A DNA stretch of 62,894 bases from SIG440 sp045580025 (GTDB taxonomy: Bacteria; Bacillota; Clostridia; Monoglobales; Monoglobaceae): the NCBI GenBank assembly GCA_045580025.1, contig JAZNNB010000004.1, positions 1 to 62,894 on the forward strand, read 5' to 3'. The notes under the pieces are model-generated. The model worked only from the letters and a program-made list of their open reading frames with translations. It had not been told where the DNA came from and did not search any database. Positions 15,824-24,265 of this stretch are shown piece after piece. The first letter of the stretch is position 1, and every line of letters starts with the position of its first letter. The position numbers and the translations under genes were made by a program.

Positions 15824-17257
15824 ATGAAAAAATTTGCAAAGAATTTGATGGCGATATGCATATCGTTTTTGATGGTTCTTTCATGTGTGCAAATATCTGC
15901 TCAGGAAGAAAAGACTCCCACCTATGCTGAAATTATCGAAAGTACAGCAAAGAATATTTCGGTTTTCGGCAGATATAATAATCTTTTCGAGGATGATTTG
16001 TATGTAAAGGTGCTTGAAGAACTGATTGGTGATGACCACGAACTTTACGAAAAAGCTATGCGAACAATGGTTGAATCAGTGGACGAAAATTCTGCTTATT
16101 ATACAAAAGAAGAGGCAAAAGCCCTTATGGAAGATTTGGGTGAAGAGATTGTAGGTATAGGTGTAAATATCTTGTCCGACAATGGAAATCTCATTGTTTC
16201 AAGTCCTATCCCAGATTCACCTGCTCAAAAGGCGGGCATAAAGTCAGGGGATATAATAATTGGTGCTGACAACATTGACTTGCGAGATGTAGAGTTTGAA
16301 ACAGCGATAAATTATATTCGTGGGCAAGAGGGTACAACTGTAAAAATAAAGGTTTTGCGTTCGGGATTTTCTGACCCCATTGTTTTCAGTGTTGTGCGTG
16401 AAACGGTGGTTGCACCTGCTACAGACCTTGAAATATTGGAAGATGAAGACAAGAAAGTCGCAAAGATTTCCATTTATTCATTTACTGAAAACGTGGCAAA
16501 AGAATTTGAAGAAATAATGAAAGAGGTTGATGAAAAAGGCGTCAAAAATATAGTGATTGACCTTAGAAACAATGGTGGCGGCTATCTTGATCAGGCGGTT
16601 TTAATCGCCGATATGTTCCTTGAAGACGGACAGATTATTACAACAGAAGACCACAAAATAGACCTTTTGGACAAGGTTTATAAAGCCACAGGAAAGAAAA
16701 CTGATTACAACATTGCTATCCTTGCAAACGGTATGAGTGCAAGTGCATCAGAGGTGCTTACTGCAGCGCTCAAAGAGAACGGTGTTGCTAGGGTTGTAGG
16801 GGAAAAGACTTTTGGAAAAGGCACTGTTCAATCCCTCAGGGCACTTAGCGACGGGGCAATGATAAAGTTTACAGTTGCGTATTACCTGACACCTCTTGGA
16901 AACAATATTCACAAAATGGGCATTATGCCTGATGTGCGAGTAGAAAATTCTTCAAAGCCTGTTGATATGTCAAAGTATGACTTTTTTAAGCTAAATAAGG
17001 TTTACAAAGTGGGAGACAAAGGCGAAGAAGTGAAAATGGCAAAGGAAATGCTTGAGACTCTGGAACTCTTTGTGGGCGAAATAAATAACGTTTATGATGA
17101 AAATCTTAAAATTGCGGTTCACAATTTCCAGCTGTCAAAAAAGCTGTTCCCTTATGGAGTTCTTGATATAACAACACAAATGAATTTGTATGACACAATA
17201 AGAACAGCTGAGGTTGAATCAGATGACCAGCTGGCAGCGGCACTGAGAGGATTTTAA
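15824..17257 (+). CDS. C-terminal processing peptidase, S41 family (CtpA/CtpB type)
   Basis: A 477-residue protease with an N-terminal signal or anchor (residues 5-25), an acidic helical region, a PDZ domain (about 95-180; IVSSPIPDSPAQKAGIKSGDII), the S41 protease core with the Ser307/Lys332 dyad (SASASEV, FGKGTVQ) and a C-terminal peptidoglycan-binding-like helical domain (about 390-450). Family members trim exported proteins; CtpB in Bacillus acts in sigma-K activation. Whether this one has a vegetative or sporulation role cannot be told. GAGGAG lies 9 bases before the ATG at 15824. Confidence 0.93.
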   Translation: MKKFAKNLMAICISFLMVLSCVQISAQEEKTPTYAEIIESTAKNISVFGRYNNLFEDDLYVKVLEELIGDDHELYEKAMRTMVESVDENSAYYTKEEAKALMEDLGEEIVGIGVNILSDNGNLIVSSPIPDSPAQKAGIKSGDIIIGADNIDLRDVEFETAINYIRGQEGTTVKIKVLRSGFSDPIVFSVVRETVVAPATDLEILEDEDKKVAKISIYSFTENVAKEFEEIMKEVDEKGVKNIVIDLRNNGGGYLDQAVLIADMFLEDGQIITTEDHKIDLLDKVYKATGKKTDYNIAILANGMSASASEVLTAALKENGVARVVGEKTFGKGTVQSLRALSDGAMIKFTVAYYLTPLGNNIHKMGIMPDVRVENSSKPVDMSKYDFFKLNKVYKVGDKGEEVKMAKEMLETLELFVGEINNVYDENLKIAVHNFQLSKKLFPYGVLDITTQMNLYDTIRTAEVESDDQLAAALRGF

Positions 17258-17277
17258 GACAGAAAGGATTTGATAAA

Positions 17278-18117
17278 ATGAGTGAAAATTGCACACATAA
17301 TTGTTCAAGTTGTGGTGAAAACTGCAGCTCCAGAAAGGAAGAACAAAGCTTCCTTGCTCCATGCAACTCAATGAGCAATGTAAAAAAAGTGATTGGAATA
17401 GTAAGCGGAAAAGGCGGGGTAGGTAAGTCTCTCGTTACCTCTCTCATGGCAGCAGGAGTACAAAGAGAAGGATACCGCACAGCAATCCTTGATGCAGATA
17501 TTACAGGCCCATCTATCCCTAAGCTTTTTGGTATAACTGCAAAGGCTGAGGGTACAGAGTATGGGATTTTGCCAAAGGTCAGCCGTGGTGGTACAAAGAT
17601 TATGTCAATAAATCTTCTTCTTGAAAATGATACCGACCCGGTTGTTTGGCGTGGACCTGTTATCGGCGGAACTGTCAAACAGTTCTGGACCGATGTTTTG
17701 TGGGAGGATGTTGACTGTATGTTTGTGGATATGCCCCCAGGAACAGGCGATGTTCCACTGACAGTTTTTCAGTCTCTTCCCGTTGATGGGATAATTGTTG
17801 TAACATCTCCTCAGGAGCTTGTTTCAATGATTGTTGAAAAGGCTGTTAATATGGCAAAGATGATGAATATTCCCATTCTTGGATTGGTTGAAAATATGAG
17901 CTATGTAGAGTGTCCCGCTTGCTCCGAAAAAATCAGTATTTTTGGCGAAAGCAAAATTGACGAGGTTTCAAAAAATGCAGGACTTAAGGCTCTTGGAAAG
18001 ATACCTATGAAAGCCGAGATTGCATCACGTTGTGATGCGGGTCAGGTTGAGGCTATTGACAGCACACCATACCTTAAAAATGCTATTGATGCAGTGAAAG
18101 AAATTATAAATTCTTAA
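17278..18117 (+). CDS. Mrp/NBP35 family Fe-S cluster carrier ATPase
   Basis: A deviant-Walker P-loop ATPase that carries and delivers Fe-S clusters in the cytoplasm. It has 279 residues. GKGGVGKS is at 44-51, DMPPGTGDVPLT follows, and the C-terminal CPAC motif (YVECPACSEKI) binds a bridging cluster at the dimer interface. The first 16 residues carry an extra cysteine group (Cys5, 9, 12, 16), as in eukaryotic Nbp35-like forms, and may hold a second cluster. It lies 20 bases after the protease gene. Confidence 0.93.
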   Translation: MSENCTHNCSSCGENCSSRKEEQSFLAPCNSMSNVKKVIGIVSGKGGVGKSLVTSLMAAGVQREGYRTAILDADITGPSIPKLFGITAKAEGTEYGILPKVSRGGTKIMSINLLLENDTDPVVWRGPVIGGTVKQFWTDVLWEDVDCMFVDMPPGTGDVPLTVFQSLPVDGIIVVTSPQELVSMIVEKAVNMAKMMNIPILGLVENMSYVECPACSEKISIFGESKIDEVSKNAGLKALGKIPMKAEIASRCDAGQVEAIDSTPYLKNAIDAVKEIINS

Positions 18118-18130
18118 AAAGAGGAAAGCT

Positions 18131-19003
18131 ATGTTTTTATCAGATAAATGGAAGGATTATGAACTTCTTGACACAAGCCGCGGCGAAAAGCTTGAACGCT
18201 GGGGGAATATTGTTTTAAGACGTCCTGACCCACAAATTGTGTGGGATACAGAAGGCGAAAAGGCAAACAAAATCTGGCTGGAAGCTGATGCACACTATAT
18301 CCGCAGCAATACCGGCGGCGGACATTGGGAAAGTCGGAAGGGTATGCCCGAAAGCTGGACCGTTAATTATGGAAAGCTTAAGTTCGGCATCAAAATGATG
18401 GGCTTTAAGCACACAGGACTATTCCCTGAGCAAGCTACAAACTGGGACTGGTTTTCGGATATTATAAGAAAATCAGGTCGTCAAAATGTGAATGTGCTCA
18501 ATCTTTTTGCATATACTGGCGGTGCTACTATGGCGGCATCAGCAGCGGGGGCTGCGGTTTGTCATGTGGATGCGTCAAAAGGAATGGTTTCCTGGGCAAA
18601 GGAAAATGCGGTGCTGTCAGGTCTTGAAAACCGTCCTATCAGGTATATTGTTGATGATGTGAAAAAGTTTACCGAGCGTGAAATCAGACGTGGAAGAAAA
18701 TATGATGCGGTGATTATGGATCCGCCTTCTTATGGAAGAGGTCCGTCAGGTGAGGTATGGAAAATTGAAGACGAGCTTTTTGACCTTGTGAAGCTTTGTA
18801 TGGAGGTTTTGTCGGACGATCCCTTGTTCTTCTTGATAAATTCTTATACTACCGGACTTTCAGGCGGAGTTCTTGAAAATATTTACAAAATGACTCTCAA
18901 GAAAAAGTTTGGCGGGAATTCTGCGGTTGATGAAGTTGGTCTTCCGGTTGTAAAAAACGGACTTGTGCTTCCCTGTGGATATTCGGGACGTTGGTGGAAA
19001 TAA
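18131..19003 (+). CDS. Class I SAM-dependent methyltransferase (RlmI/RlmL-like, PF10672)
   Basis: A 290-residue methyltransferase. The SAM-binding motif I is VLNLFAYTGGATMAA, the acidic ribose-binding loop is HVDASKGMVSWAKEN, and the catalytic motif is DPPSYGRG, the form seen in RlmI-type rRNA methyltransferases. No PUA domain is present, so it is a short version. The probable substrate is rRNA, which I infer from the family only. GAGGAAAG precedes the ATG. Confidence 0.88.
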   Translation: MFLSDKWKDYELLDTSRGEKLERWGNIVLRRPDPQIVWDTEGEKANKIWLEADAHYIRSNTGGGHWESRKGMPESWTVNYGKLKFGIKMMGFKHTGLFPEQATNWDWFSDIIRKSGRQNVNVLNLFAYTGGATMAASAAGAAVCHVDASKGMVSWAKENAVLSGLENRPIRYIVDDVKKFTEREIRRGRKYDAVIMDPPSYGRGPSGEVWKIEDELFDLVKLCMEVLSDDPLFFLINSYTTGLSGGVLENIYKMTLKKKFGGNSAVDEVGLPVVKNGLVLPCGYSGRWWK

Positions 19004-19034
19004 ACGACATCTGTAAAAAATGAAGGTGAAACTT

Positions 19035-19922
19035 TTGGATAAAACAGAAAAAAATACAGATATAATTATTGAAATAAAGGATTTGGAATTTTCCTATAAT
19101 GACGCTGAAGCCAATGAAACCGATTCGGTTTTAAAGGGCATAAATTTGTGTGTCAAAAAGGGGGAATTCCTTGCGGTTCTTGGTCACAATGGCTCAGGAA
19201 AATCCACACTCGCCAAACACTTAAATGCGATTTTAGTGCCAACGGGCGGAACCGTGATGGTTGACGGTATAAATACCGCGGATGAGAATTCGCTTTATGA
19301 CATAAGACAAAAGGTGGGTATGGTTTTTCAGAACCCCGACAATCAGCTTGTTGCCACCATTGTTGAAGAGGATGTGGCTTTTGCGCCTGAAAACTTAGGC
19401 ATTGAGCCAAGTGAAATACGTGAGCGAGTAGACTATTCTCTTGATGCCGTCAATATGACAAAGTACAAAGACCACTCATCCAGCATGCTCAGTGGCGGAC
19501 AAAAGCAAAGAATCGCTGTTGCAGGGGTTCTTGCTATGAAGCCTGAGGTTATTGTCATGGATGAATCCACTGCTATGCTTGACCCGCTTGGCAGACGCGA
19601 AATTATGGAAACAGTGAAAAAACTCAATCGTCAGGAGAAAATGACGGTTGTTATGATTACGCATTTTATGGAAGAAGCGGCTCAGGCTGACCGAGTGGTG
19701 GTTATGGACCGTGGCGAAATTGTTATGGAAGGTGTGCCCAAGGAGATTTTTTCCCAGGTGGAAAAACTCAAAAAAATCGGGCTTGATGTTCCCCAGACAA
19801 CAGAACTTCTTTATTCCCTCAAAAAGTCAGGATTTGAGATGAAATGCGATATTCTGTCAGTGGAAGAATGTGCTGCTGAAATAGAGAATTTTTTAAAGGA
19901 CGGGGGCAACGAATGTGATTAA
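19035..19922 (+). CDS. ecfA1: ECF transporter ATPase EcfA1
   Basis: An ABC ATPase of the group II energy-coupling factor module for vitamin and metal uptake. Walker A GHNGSGKST, Q-loop VFQNPDNQL, signature LSGGQKQR, Walker B VIVMDESTAMLD and an H-loop His are all present. The best start is the TTG at 19035, with AAGGTG at proper distance; an ATG at 19020 has no ribosome site. The stop overlaps ecfA2 by 8 bases. Confidence 0.93.
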   Translation: MDKTEKNTDIIIEIKDLEFSYNDAEANETDSVLKGINLCVKKGEFLAVLGHNGSGKSTLAKHLNAILVPTGGTVMVDGINTADENSLYDIRQKVGMVFQNPDNQLVATIVEEDVAFAPENLGIEPSEIRERVDYSLDAVNMTKYKDHSSSMLSGGQKQRIAVAGVLAMKPEVIVMDESTAMLDPLGRREIMETVKKLNRQEKMTVVMITHFMEEAAQADRVVVMDRGEIVMEGVPKEIFSQVEKLKKIGLDVPQTTELLYSLKKSGFEMKCDILSVEECAAEIENFLKDGGNECD

Positions 19923-20772
19923 ACTAAGAGACGTAGATTATACATACATGAGTGGCGGTCCTTTTGAAAAAGCAGCGGTAAAAAATATAAATCTTGAACT
20001 CAGGACAGGCGAGTTCATAGGACTTATAGGGCATACAGGCTCAGGAAAGTCCACCCTTATTCAACTTATGGCAGGACTTTTAAAGCCCGACAGTGGAAAC
20101 ATCACTGTTGACGGACAAGCCCTTTATGAAAAAACAACAAATATGCGGAAGTTGAGATTTCAGATAGGCTATGTTATGCAGTACCCTGAATATCAGCTGT
20201 TTGAAGAAACGGTTTTTCAGGATATAGCCTTTGGCCCCAAGAATATGGGACTTTCTGAGGATGAGATAAAGAGGCGTGTGCATTTTGCGGCAAAACTTGT
20301 GGGTCTTGATGATGCAATTTTGGGAAAGTCACCATTTGACCTTTCTGGCGGACAAAAAAGAAGAGCTGCCATTGCCGGCGTTGTTGCTATGGAGCCAAAG
20401 CTTTTAATTCTTGATGAGCCAACAGCGGGGCTTGACCCTGGCGGCAGAGACGAGATTTTGTGCAAGATACGGGATATGCACCGTCGACTTGGTATAACTG
20501 TTATTCTTGTTTCACACAGCATGGAGGATATTGCAAGTTTAGCTGATAAAATTGTGGTTATGAATCAAGGGGAGGTTGCGATGCAGGGAACACCCCACGA
20601 GATTTTCCAGAATGCTAAGGAACTAAAAAATATGGGACTTGCCGTGCCACAGATAACCGAGGTGTGCGACAGACTCCGTGAGGCAGGAATGCCTATTCCT
20701 GATGGAATATATACTGTTTCTGCGGCAAAGACAGAACTTGAAAAAATATTAAAAGCAAAGGAAAAGAGATGA
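19915..20772 (+). CDS. ecfA2: ECF transporter ATPase EcfA2
   Basis: The second ATPase of the ECF module, with 285 residues. Walker A GHTGSGKST, Q-loop MQYPEYQLFE (the YPEYQLF sequence is typical of EcfA2), signature LSGGQKRR and Walker B LLILDEPTAGLDP are present. It starts at a GTG, with GGGGG upstream inside ecfA1. It forms a heterodimer with EcfA1. Confidence 0.95.
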   Translation: MIKLRDVDYTYMSGGPFEKAAVKNINLELRTGEFIGLIGHTGSGKSTLIQLMAGLLKPDSGNITVDGQALYEKTTNMRKLRFQIGYVMQYPEYQLFEETVFQDIAFGPKNMGLSEDEIKRRVHFAAKLVGLDDAILGKSPFDLSGGQKRRAAIAGVVAMEPKLLILDEPTAGLDPGGRDEILCKIRDMHRRLGITVILVSHSMEDIASLADKIVVMNQGEVAMQGTPHEIFQNAKELKNMGLAVPQITEVCDRLREAGMPIPDGIYTVSAAKTELEKILKAKEKR

Positions 20773-20776
20773 TAAA

Positions 20777-21577
20777 ATGCTTAAAGATATTACCCTTGGT
20801 CAATATTTTCCGGGAAATTCTTTGATACACAGACTTGACCCGCGGACAAAAATTCTTTGCATAGTTATCTATATTACAGTGATTTTTTGTATAAAAAATT
20901 TCTGGGGATATGGCGTTTTGGCAATATTTACCGCACTGTGCATTTTTTCGTCAAAAATTCCACTGGGTTATGCGATAAAAGGTGTAAAACCTATACTTAT
21001 TTTTGTTATTTTTACAGCGGTTTTCAATTTGTTTTTAACAAATGGACGGGTAATATGGAACTGGGGCTTCCTCAAAATAACCGCTGAGGGTTTGAGACTT
21101 GCAATTTTTATGGTGTTGAGATTATTTTTCCTTGTGATGGGAACATCACTTCTGACACTTACAACATCACCAATAGCACTTACTGACGGCATAGAACGCC
21201 TTCTCTCACCTTTAAAGAAAATAGGCGTTCCGGCACACGAACTTGCTATGATGATGACCATTGCGCTTCGGTTTGTGCCAACACTTTTGGAGGAAACAGA
21301 GAAGATTATTAAGGCTCAGACTGCCCGTGGGGCTGATTTTGAAAGCGGAAACATTATAAACCGTGCAAAAGCTATGATTCCAATTCTTATACCTCTTTTC
21401 GTGGGAGCGTTCAGGCGTGCTGATGATTTGGCGGTTGCTATGGAATGCAGATGTTATCGCGGTGGCGAAAACAGAACACGGCTTAAAGAACTTAAAATGA
21501 CCAAGGCTGATGTATGGGGTTGGACCTGTGTTCTGGTCTTTGCGATGCTTGTTTTTGTATTAAATATTTTGTTATAG
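20777..21577 (+). CDS. ecfT: ECF transporter transmembrane coupling protein EcfT
   Basis: The integral membrane coupling subunit, with 266 residues and several hydrophobic spans. The two coupling-helix motifs are visible near TARGADFESG and CRCYRGGENRT (the Ala-Arg-Gly type). It links the ATPase pair to exchangeable S components. No S component gene lies nearby, as expected for a group II system. It lies 4 bases after ecfA2. Confidence 0.95.
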   Translation: MLKDITLGQYFPGNSLIHRLDPRTKILCIVIYITVIFCIKNFWGYGVLAIFTALCIFSSKIPLGYAIKGVKPILIFVIFTAVFNLFLTNGRVIWNWGFLKITAEGLRLAIFMVLRLFFLVMGTSLLTLTTSPIALTDGIERLLSPLKKIGVPAHELAMMMTIALRFVPTLLEETEKIIKAQTARGADFESGNIINRAKAMIPILIPLFVGAFRRADDLAVAMECRCYRGGENRTRLKELKMTKADVWGWTCVLVFAMLVFVLNILL

Positions 21578-21600
21578 GCACTCTTGACGCGAGGTATCTT

Positions 21601-22368
21601 ATGAAAAATATTGCTCTTAAAATTATGTATGATGGCACAAATTACCACGGTTGGCAGTTTCAGAAAAATGGAATTACCGTTCAGGAACGTATGGAAACAG
21701 TTCTTTCAGAACTTCTTGAAGAGGAAATTTCGGTTTGTGGCTGTAGCCGTACTGATGCGGGAGTTCACGCTCTTGGGTTTGTCCTGAATTTCAAAAGCGA
21801 AACTACCATACCAGTGGAAAGGCTTCCCTATGCCATAAACACTCACCTCGGGAGCGATGATATTTCGGTTATTTGTGCATGTCAGGTAGATGACGATTTT
21901 AATGCAAGATTTTCAGCAAAAGGGAAGTGCTATGAATACAGAATCTGGAATTCGAATATACAAAATCCATTTGAAAAAAAGTACAGCTGGCACGTCCCAT
22001 ATAATCTTGATGTAGAAGAAATGAAAAAGGCGGCTGAGAAATTTTGTGGCACTCACGATTTTTCCGCATTTATGGCAGCGGGTGGCTCACAAAAAACCAC
22101 AGTTCGAACGGTTTACTCTTGCCGGGTGCTGTGGGATGAGGAAGAACCGCAGAAAATAAAGATAGAAATTGCGGCAAATGCTTTTCTTTATAATATGGTG
22201 AGGATTATTGCCGGAACGTTGGTTGAGGTGGGCACAGGACGAAAAACAGCAGGTGAAATAGAGAAGATTATAAGTGAATGCGACAGACGCGGCGCAGGGC
22301 AGACAGCGCCGCCAGAGGGACTTTTTCTCAAAGAGGTCTTTTATGACCAAAATGTTTTGGAGTGGTAA
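21601..22368 (+). CDS. truA: tRNA pseudouridine(38-40) synthase TruA, copy 1
   Basis: Converts U38-U40 in the anticodon arm to pseudouridine. It has 255 residues. The catalytic Asp is Asp52 in SRTDAGVHA, and YEYRIWN and FLYNMVRIIAGTLVEVG are family motifs. ecfA1-ecfA2-ecfT-truA is the classic Firmicutes order, so this is the likely ancestral copy; rplM and rpsI, which often follow, are missing. A second truA lies at 59114-59857. GAGGT precedes the ATG. Confidence 0.95.
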   Translation: MKNIALKIMYDGTNYHGWQFQKNGITVQERMETVLSELLEEEISVCGCSRTDAGVHALGFVLNFKSETTIPVERLPYAINTHLGSDDISVICACQVDDDFNARFSAKGKCYEYRIWNSNIQNPFEKKYSWHVPYNLDVEEMKKAAEKFCGTHDFSAFMAAGGSQKTTVRTVYSCRVLWDEEEPQKIKIEIAANAFLYNMVRIIAGTLVEVGTGRKTAGEIEKIISECDRRGAGQTAPPEGLFLKEVFYDQNVLEW

Positions 22369-22373
22369 ATATT

Positions 22374-23480
22374 ATGAGAGAGAAAAAAGAAACATTTAAA
22401 AATGTTTTCAGCAAAAAACGAATAGTGGCAGTGCTTGTTTTGTTGGCGCTGACACTTGTTATGATGTTTTCCAATCCGGAATTTCAGAAGTTTTTGTCAA
22501 GACCTGACTCGGTTTCCGTCAGTTTTCAGCCAGGAATGAATTATTATTCGGTGAATTATGGAAAAGAAATGTTGATGGTAGGAAAAGAGGGTGTCCGCAG
22601 CATTGATAATCGGGGCAGAGAAGTGTTCAGCCTTGTTAACAATGTTACAGAGCCCAGCGTTATGGTGAAAAATAATTTCATTATGCTTGCTGATATGGGT
22701 GGAACTCAAAGCTATCTTTACAAAAACGAGAAGTTTATTTCACAAATCAAGACAGAAAGAGAAATACTTGCGGCAAAACTGAATAAAAATGGTTATATAG
22801 CCATATCCAGCAGTGAGCTTGGATACAAAGGTGTGATAAGTGTCTTCGACAAAAGCGGAAAAGAGCTTTTTAAATGGCATAGCGGAAGCGGATATATAGG
22901 AGACATCGACATATCTTCAAAAAACGAGCTGGCAGCGGCACAGCTTATGACCGACAAGGAAAAGGTATACAGCAAAATTATGATTGTTGATATTTTGGGC
23001 AAAGAAGATGCGAAATGTATTGCCGAAGTTGACGGTATTGTGCTGAAACTTAAATATAAAAACGGTGGCGGACTTATTGCTGTGACGGATGAGAAGTTCT
23101 ATGCATTCAAAAAGAACGGAAAACAGCAGTTTGTCATTGATTTTGATGGAAAGACTCCTGTTGAATGTAATATAGAAAACGAAAACAATATGGTGTTTGC
23201 TTTTGACAGTGGAACAAACAATACCATCTTGGAAAGTTATTCTTCACGGGGAAAGCTCCGCGGTAGGCTTGAAACGGACGGGAAAATAAAAGCCTTTGAC
23301 GTAAACGGCGAATGCATTTTGGCGGTTACAATAAACGGGGTATACAGATTTTCGCCGTCAGGAAAAGAGAAAGGCAAAATTGATGCCGGTCAGGACATAA
23401 AGAATATAAAGATTTTTGCCGGAAGAGATGAATTTTTGTCTTTGGGCAGTGCAAGTGCAGATATAATAAAAATAAAGTAA
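22374..23480 (+). CDS. DUF5711 family membrane-anchored protein
   Basis: A 368-residue protein with a short cytoplasmic start, one membrane segment (about 18-36, VAVLVLLALTLVMMF) and an outside domain of repeating beta-strand blocks such as KGVISVFDKSGKELF and KFYAFKKNGKQQF, which look like a beta-propeller. This fits DUF5711, of unknown function. It is followed after 13 bases by a CvpA-like gene. GGAG precedes the ATG at 22374. Confidence 0.7.
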   Translation: MREKKETFKNVFSKKRIVAVLVLLALTLVMMFSNPEFQKFLSRPDSVSVSFQPGMNYYSVNYGKEMLMVGKEGVRSIDNRGREVFSLVNNVTEPSVMVKNNFIMLADMGGTQSYLYKNEKFISQIKTEREILAAKLNKNGYIAISSSELGYKGVISVFDKSGKELFKWHSGSGYIGDIDISSKNELAAAQLMTDKEKVYSKIMIVDILGKEDAKCIAEVDGIVLKLKYKNGGGLIAVTDEKFYAFKKNGKQQFVIDFDGKTPVECNIENENNMVFAFDSGTNNTILESYSSRGKLRGRLETDGKIKAFDVNGECILAVTINGVYRFSPSGKEKGKIDAGQDIKNIKIFAGRDEFLSLGSASADIIKIK

Positions 23481-23493
23481 AGGTGGGGGCAAA

Positions 23494-24114
23494 ATGCTTG
23501 CGGATATTGTGGCTGTTTTTATAGTTGCAGGGTTCATTGCCATAGGATACAGGTCTGGGCTTATGAAATCGCTGATAAGTATAGTTTCATATGTTTTGTC
23601 TATAATGCTCTCTTTTTGGGTTTATCCCATTGTTTCAGGATGGCTCAAAAAAACTGTTGTCTATACATACCTTGTGGATTTTATCGGCAAAAAATATATT
23701 TCAGGAAGTCTTTCCGCAGAAACCGATGGTGCGTGGGGTATGATATGGAATTACGTAGGTGACGGAGTTGAAGCGGCGACCACAAGTATTTCGGGTGCTA
23801 TTGCAGACTTGGTAATAAAAATAATTGCATTTTTGTTGGTGCTTATATTTTTCAAAATTGCTATACGCCTCATTGGAAATGTGCTTAATATCTTCACAAA
23901 GCTCCCTGTGATAAAACAGTTCAATCGCTTTGGCGGTGCGGTTTTAGGCGGCGGAATAGGCGTTGTGGTGCTTTACATCGTAGCAGCAGCTTTGGTGTTG
24001 CTTTCGCCTTTTGACGGGAACAGTAAGGTGATGACTGAAATAAACAATTCATCATTTGCCTCACAGCTTTGCGAAAATAATGTAATTCTTGAATTTTTGA
24101 ACAAGGGTGAGTAG
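23494..24114 (+). CDS. CvpA family membrane protein
   Basis: A 206-residue membrane protein with about four hydrophobic spans. The N-terminus DIVAVFIVAGFIAIGYRSGLMKSL and the later FNRFGGAVLGGGIGVVVLY are typical of CvpA (colicin V production) family proteins. Their role is not settled; in other bacteria they affect envelope stress tolerance. GGTGGGG precedes the ATG. Confidence 0.8.
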   Translation: MLADIVAVFIVAGFIAIGYRSGLMKSLISIVSYVLSIMLSFWVYPIVSGWLKKTVVYTYLVDFIGKKYISGSLSAETDGAWGMIWNYVGDGVEAATTSISGAIADLVIKIIAFLLVLIFFKIAIRLIGNVLNIFTKLPVIKQFNRFGGAVLGGGIGVVVLYIVAAALVLLSPFDGNSKVMTEINNSSFASQLCENNVILEFLNKGE

Positions 24115-24169
24115 GCTTCTCAAAAATATGGCATAACACACAATATTTTAATTTAAAGATTGCGAAAAT

Positions 24170-24202
24170 TTTAACAAAAAATACTTGATAAATTTTGTTA
24201 AA
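24170..24202 (+). repeat. Inverted repeat around the pgk promoter -35
   Basis: TTTAACAAAA (24170-24179) and its reverse complement TTTTGTTAAA (24193-24202) frame 13 bases that contain the -35 hexamer. This is a plausible operator. The arm polarity is opposite to that of a Rex site. Confidence 0.6.
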
Positions 24203-24213
24203 TGGAGTAAAAT
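24185..24213 (+). promoter_or_regulatory. Promoter of the pgk-tpiA-gpmI operon
   Basis: TTGATA (24185-24190), 17-base spacer, TAAAAT (24208-24213), 53 bases before the pgk start. Confidence 0.75.
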
Positions 24214-24265
24214 ATACTTTGTGAAATTTATTAAACATTAAGATAAATATATGGAGGGTTTTAAA

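Noticed and set aside
24170..24202. Rex operator at the pgk promoter
   Set aside because: The half-sites point outward and are 13 bases apart, unlike the TTGTTAA-N4-TTAACAA layout.
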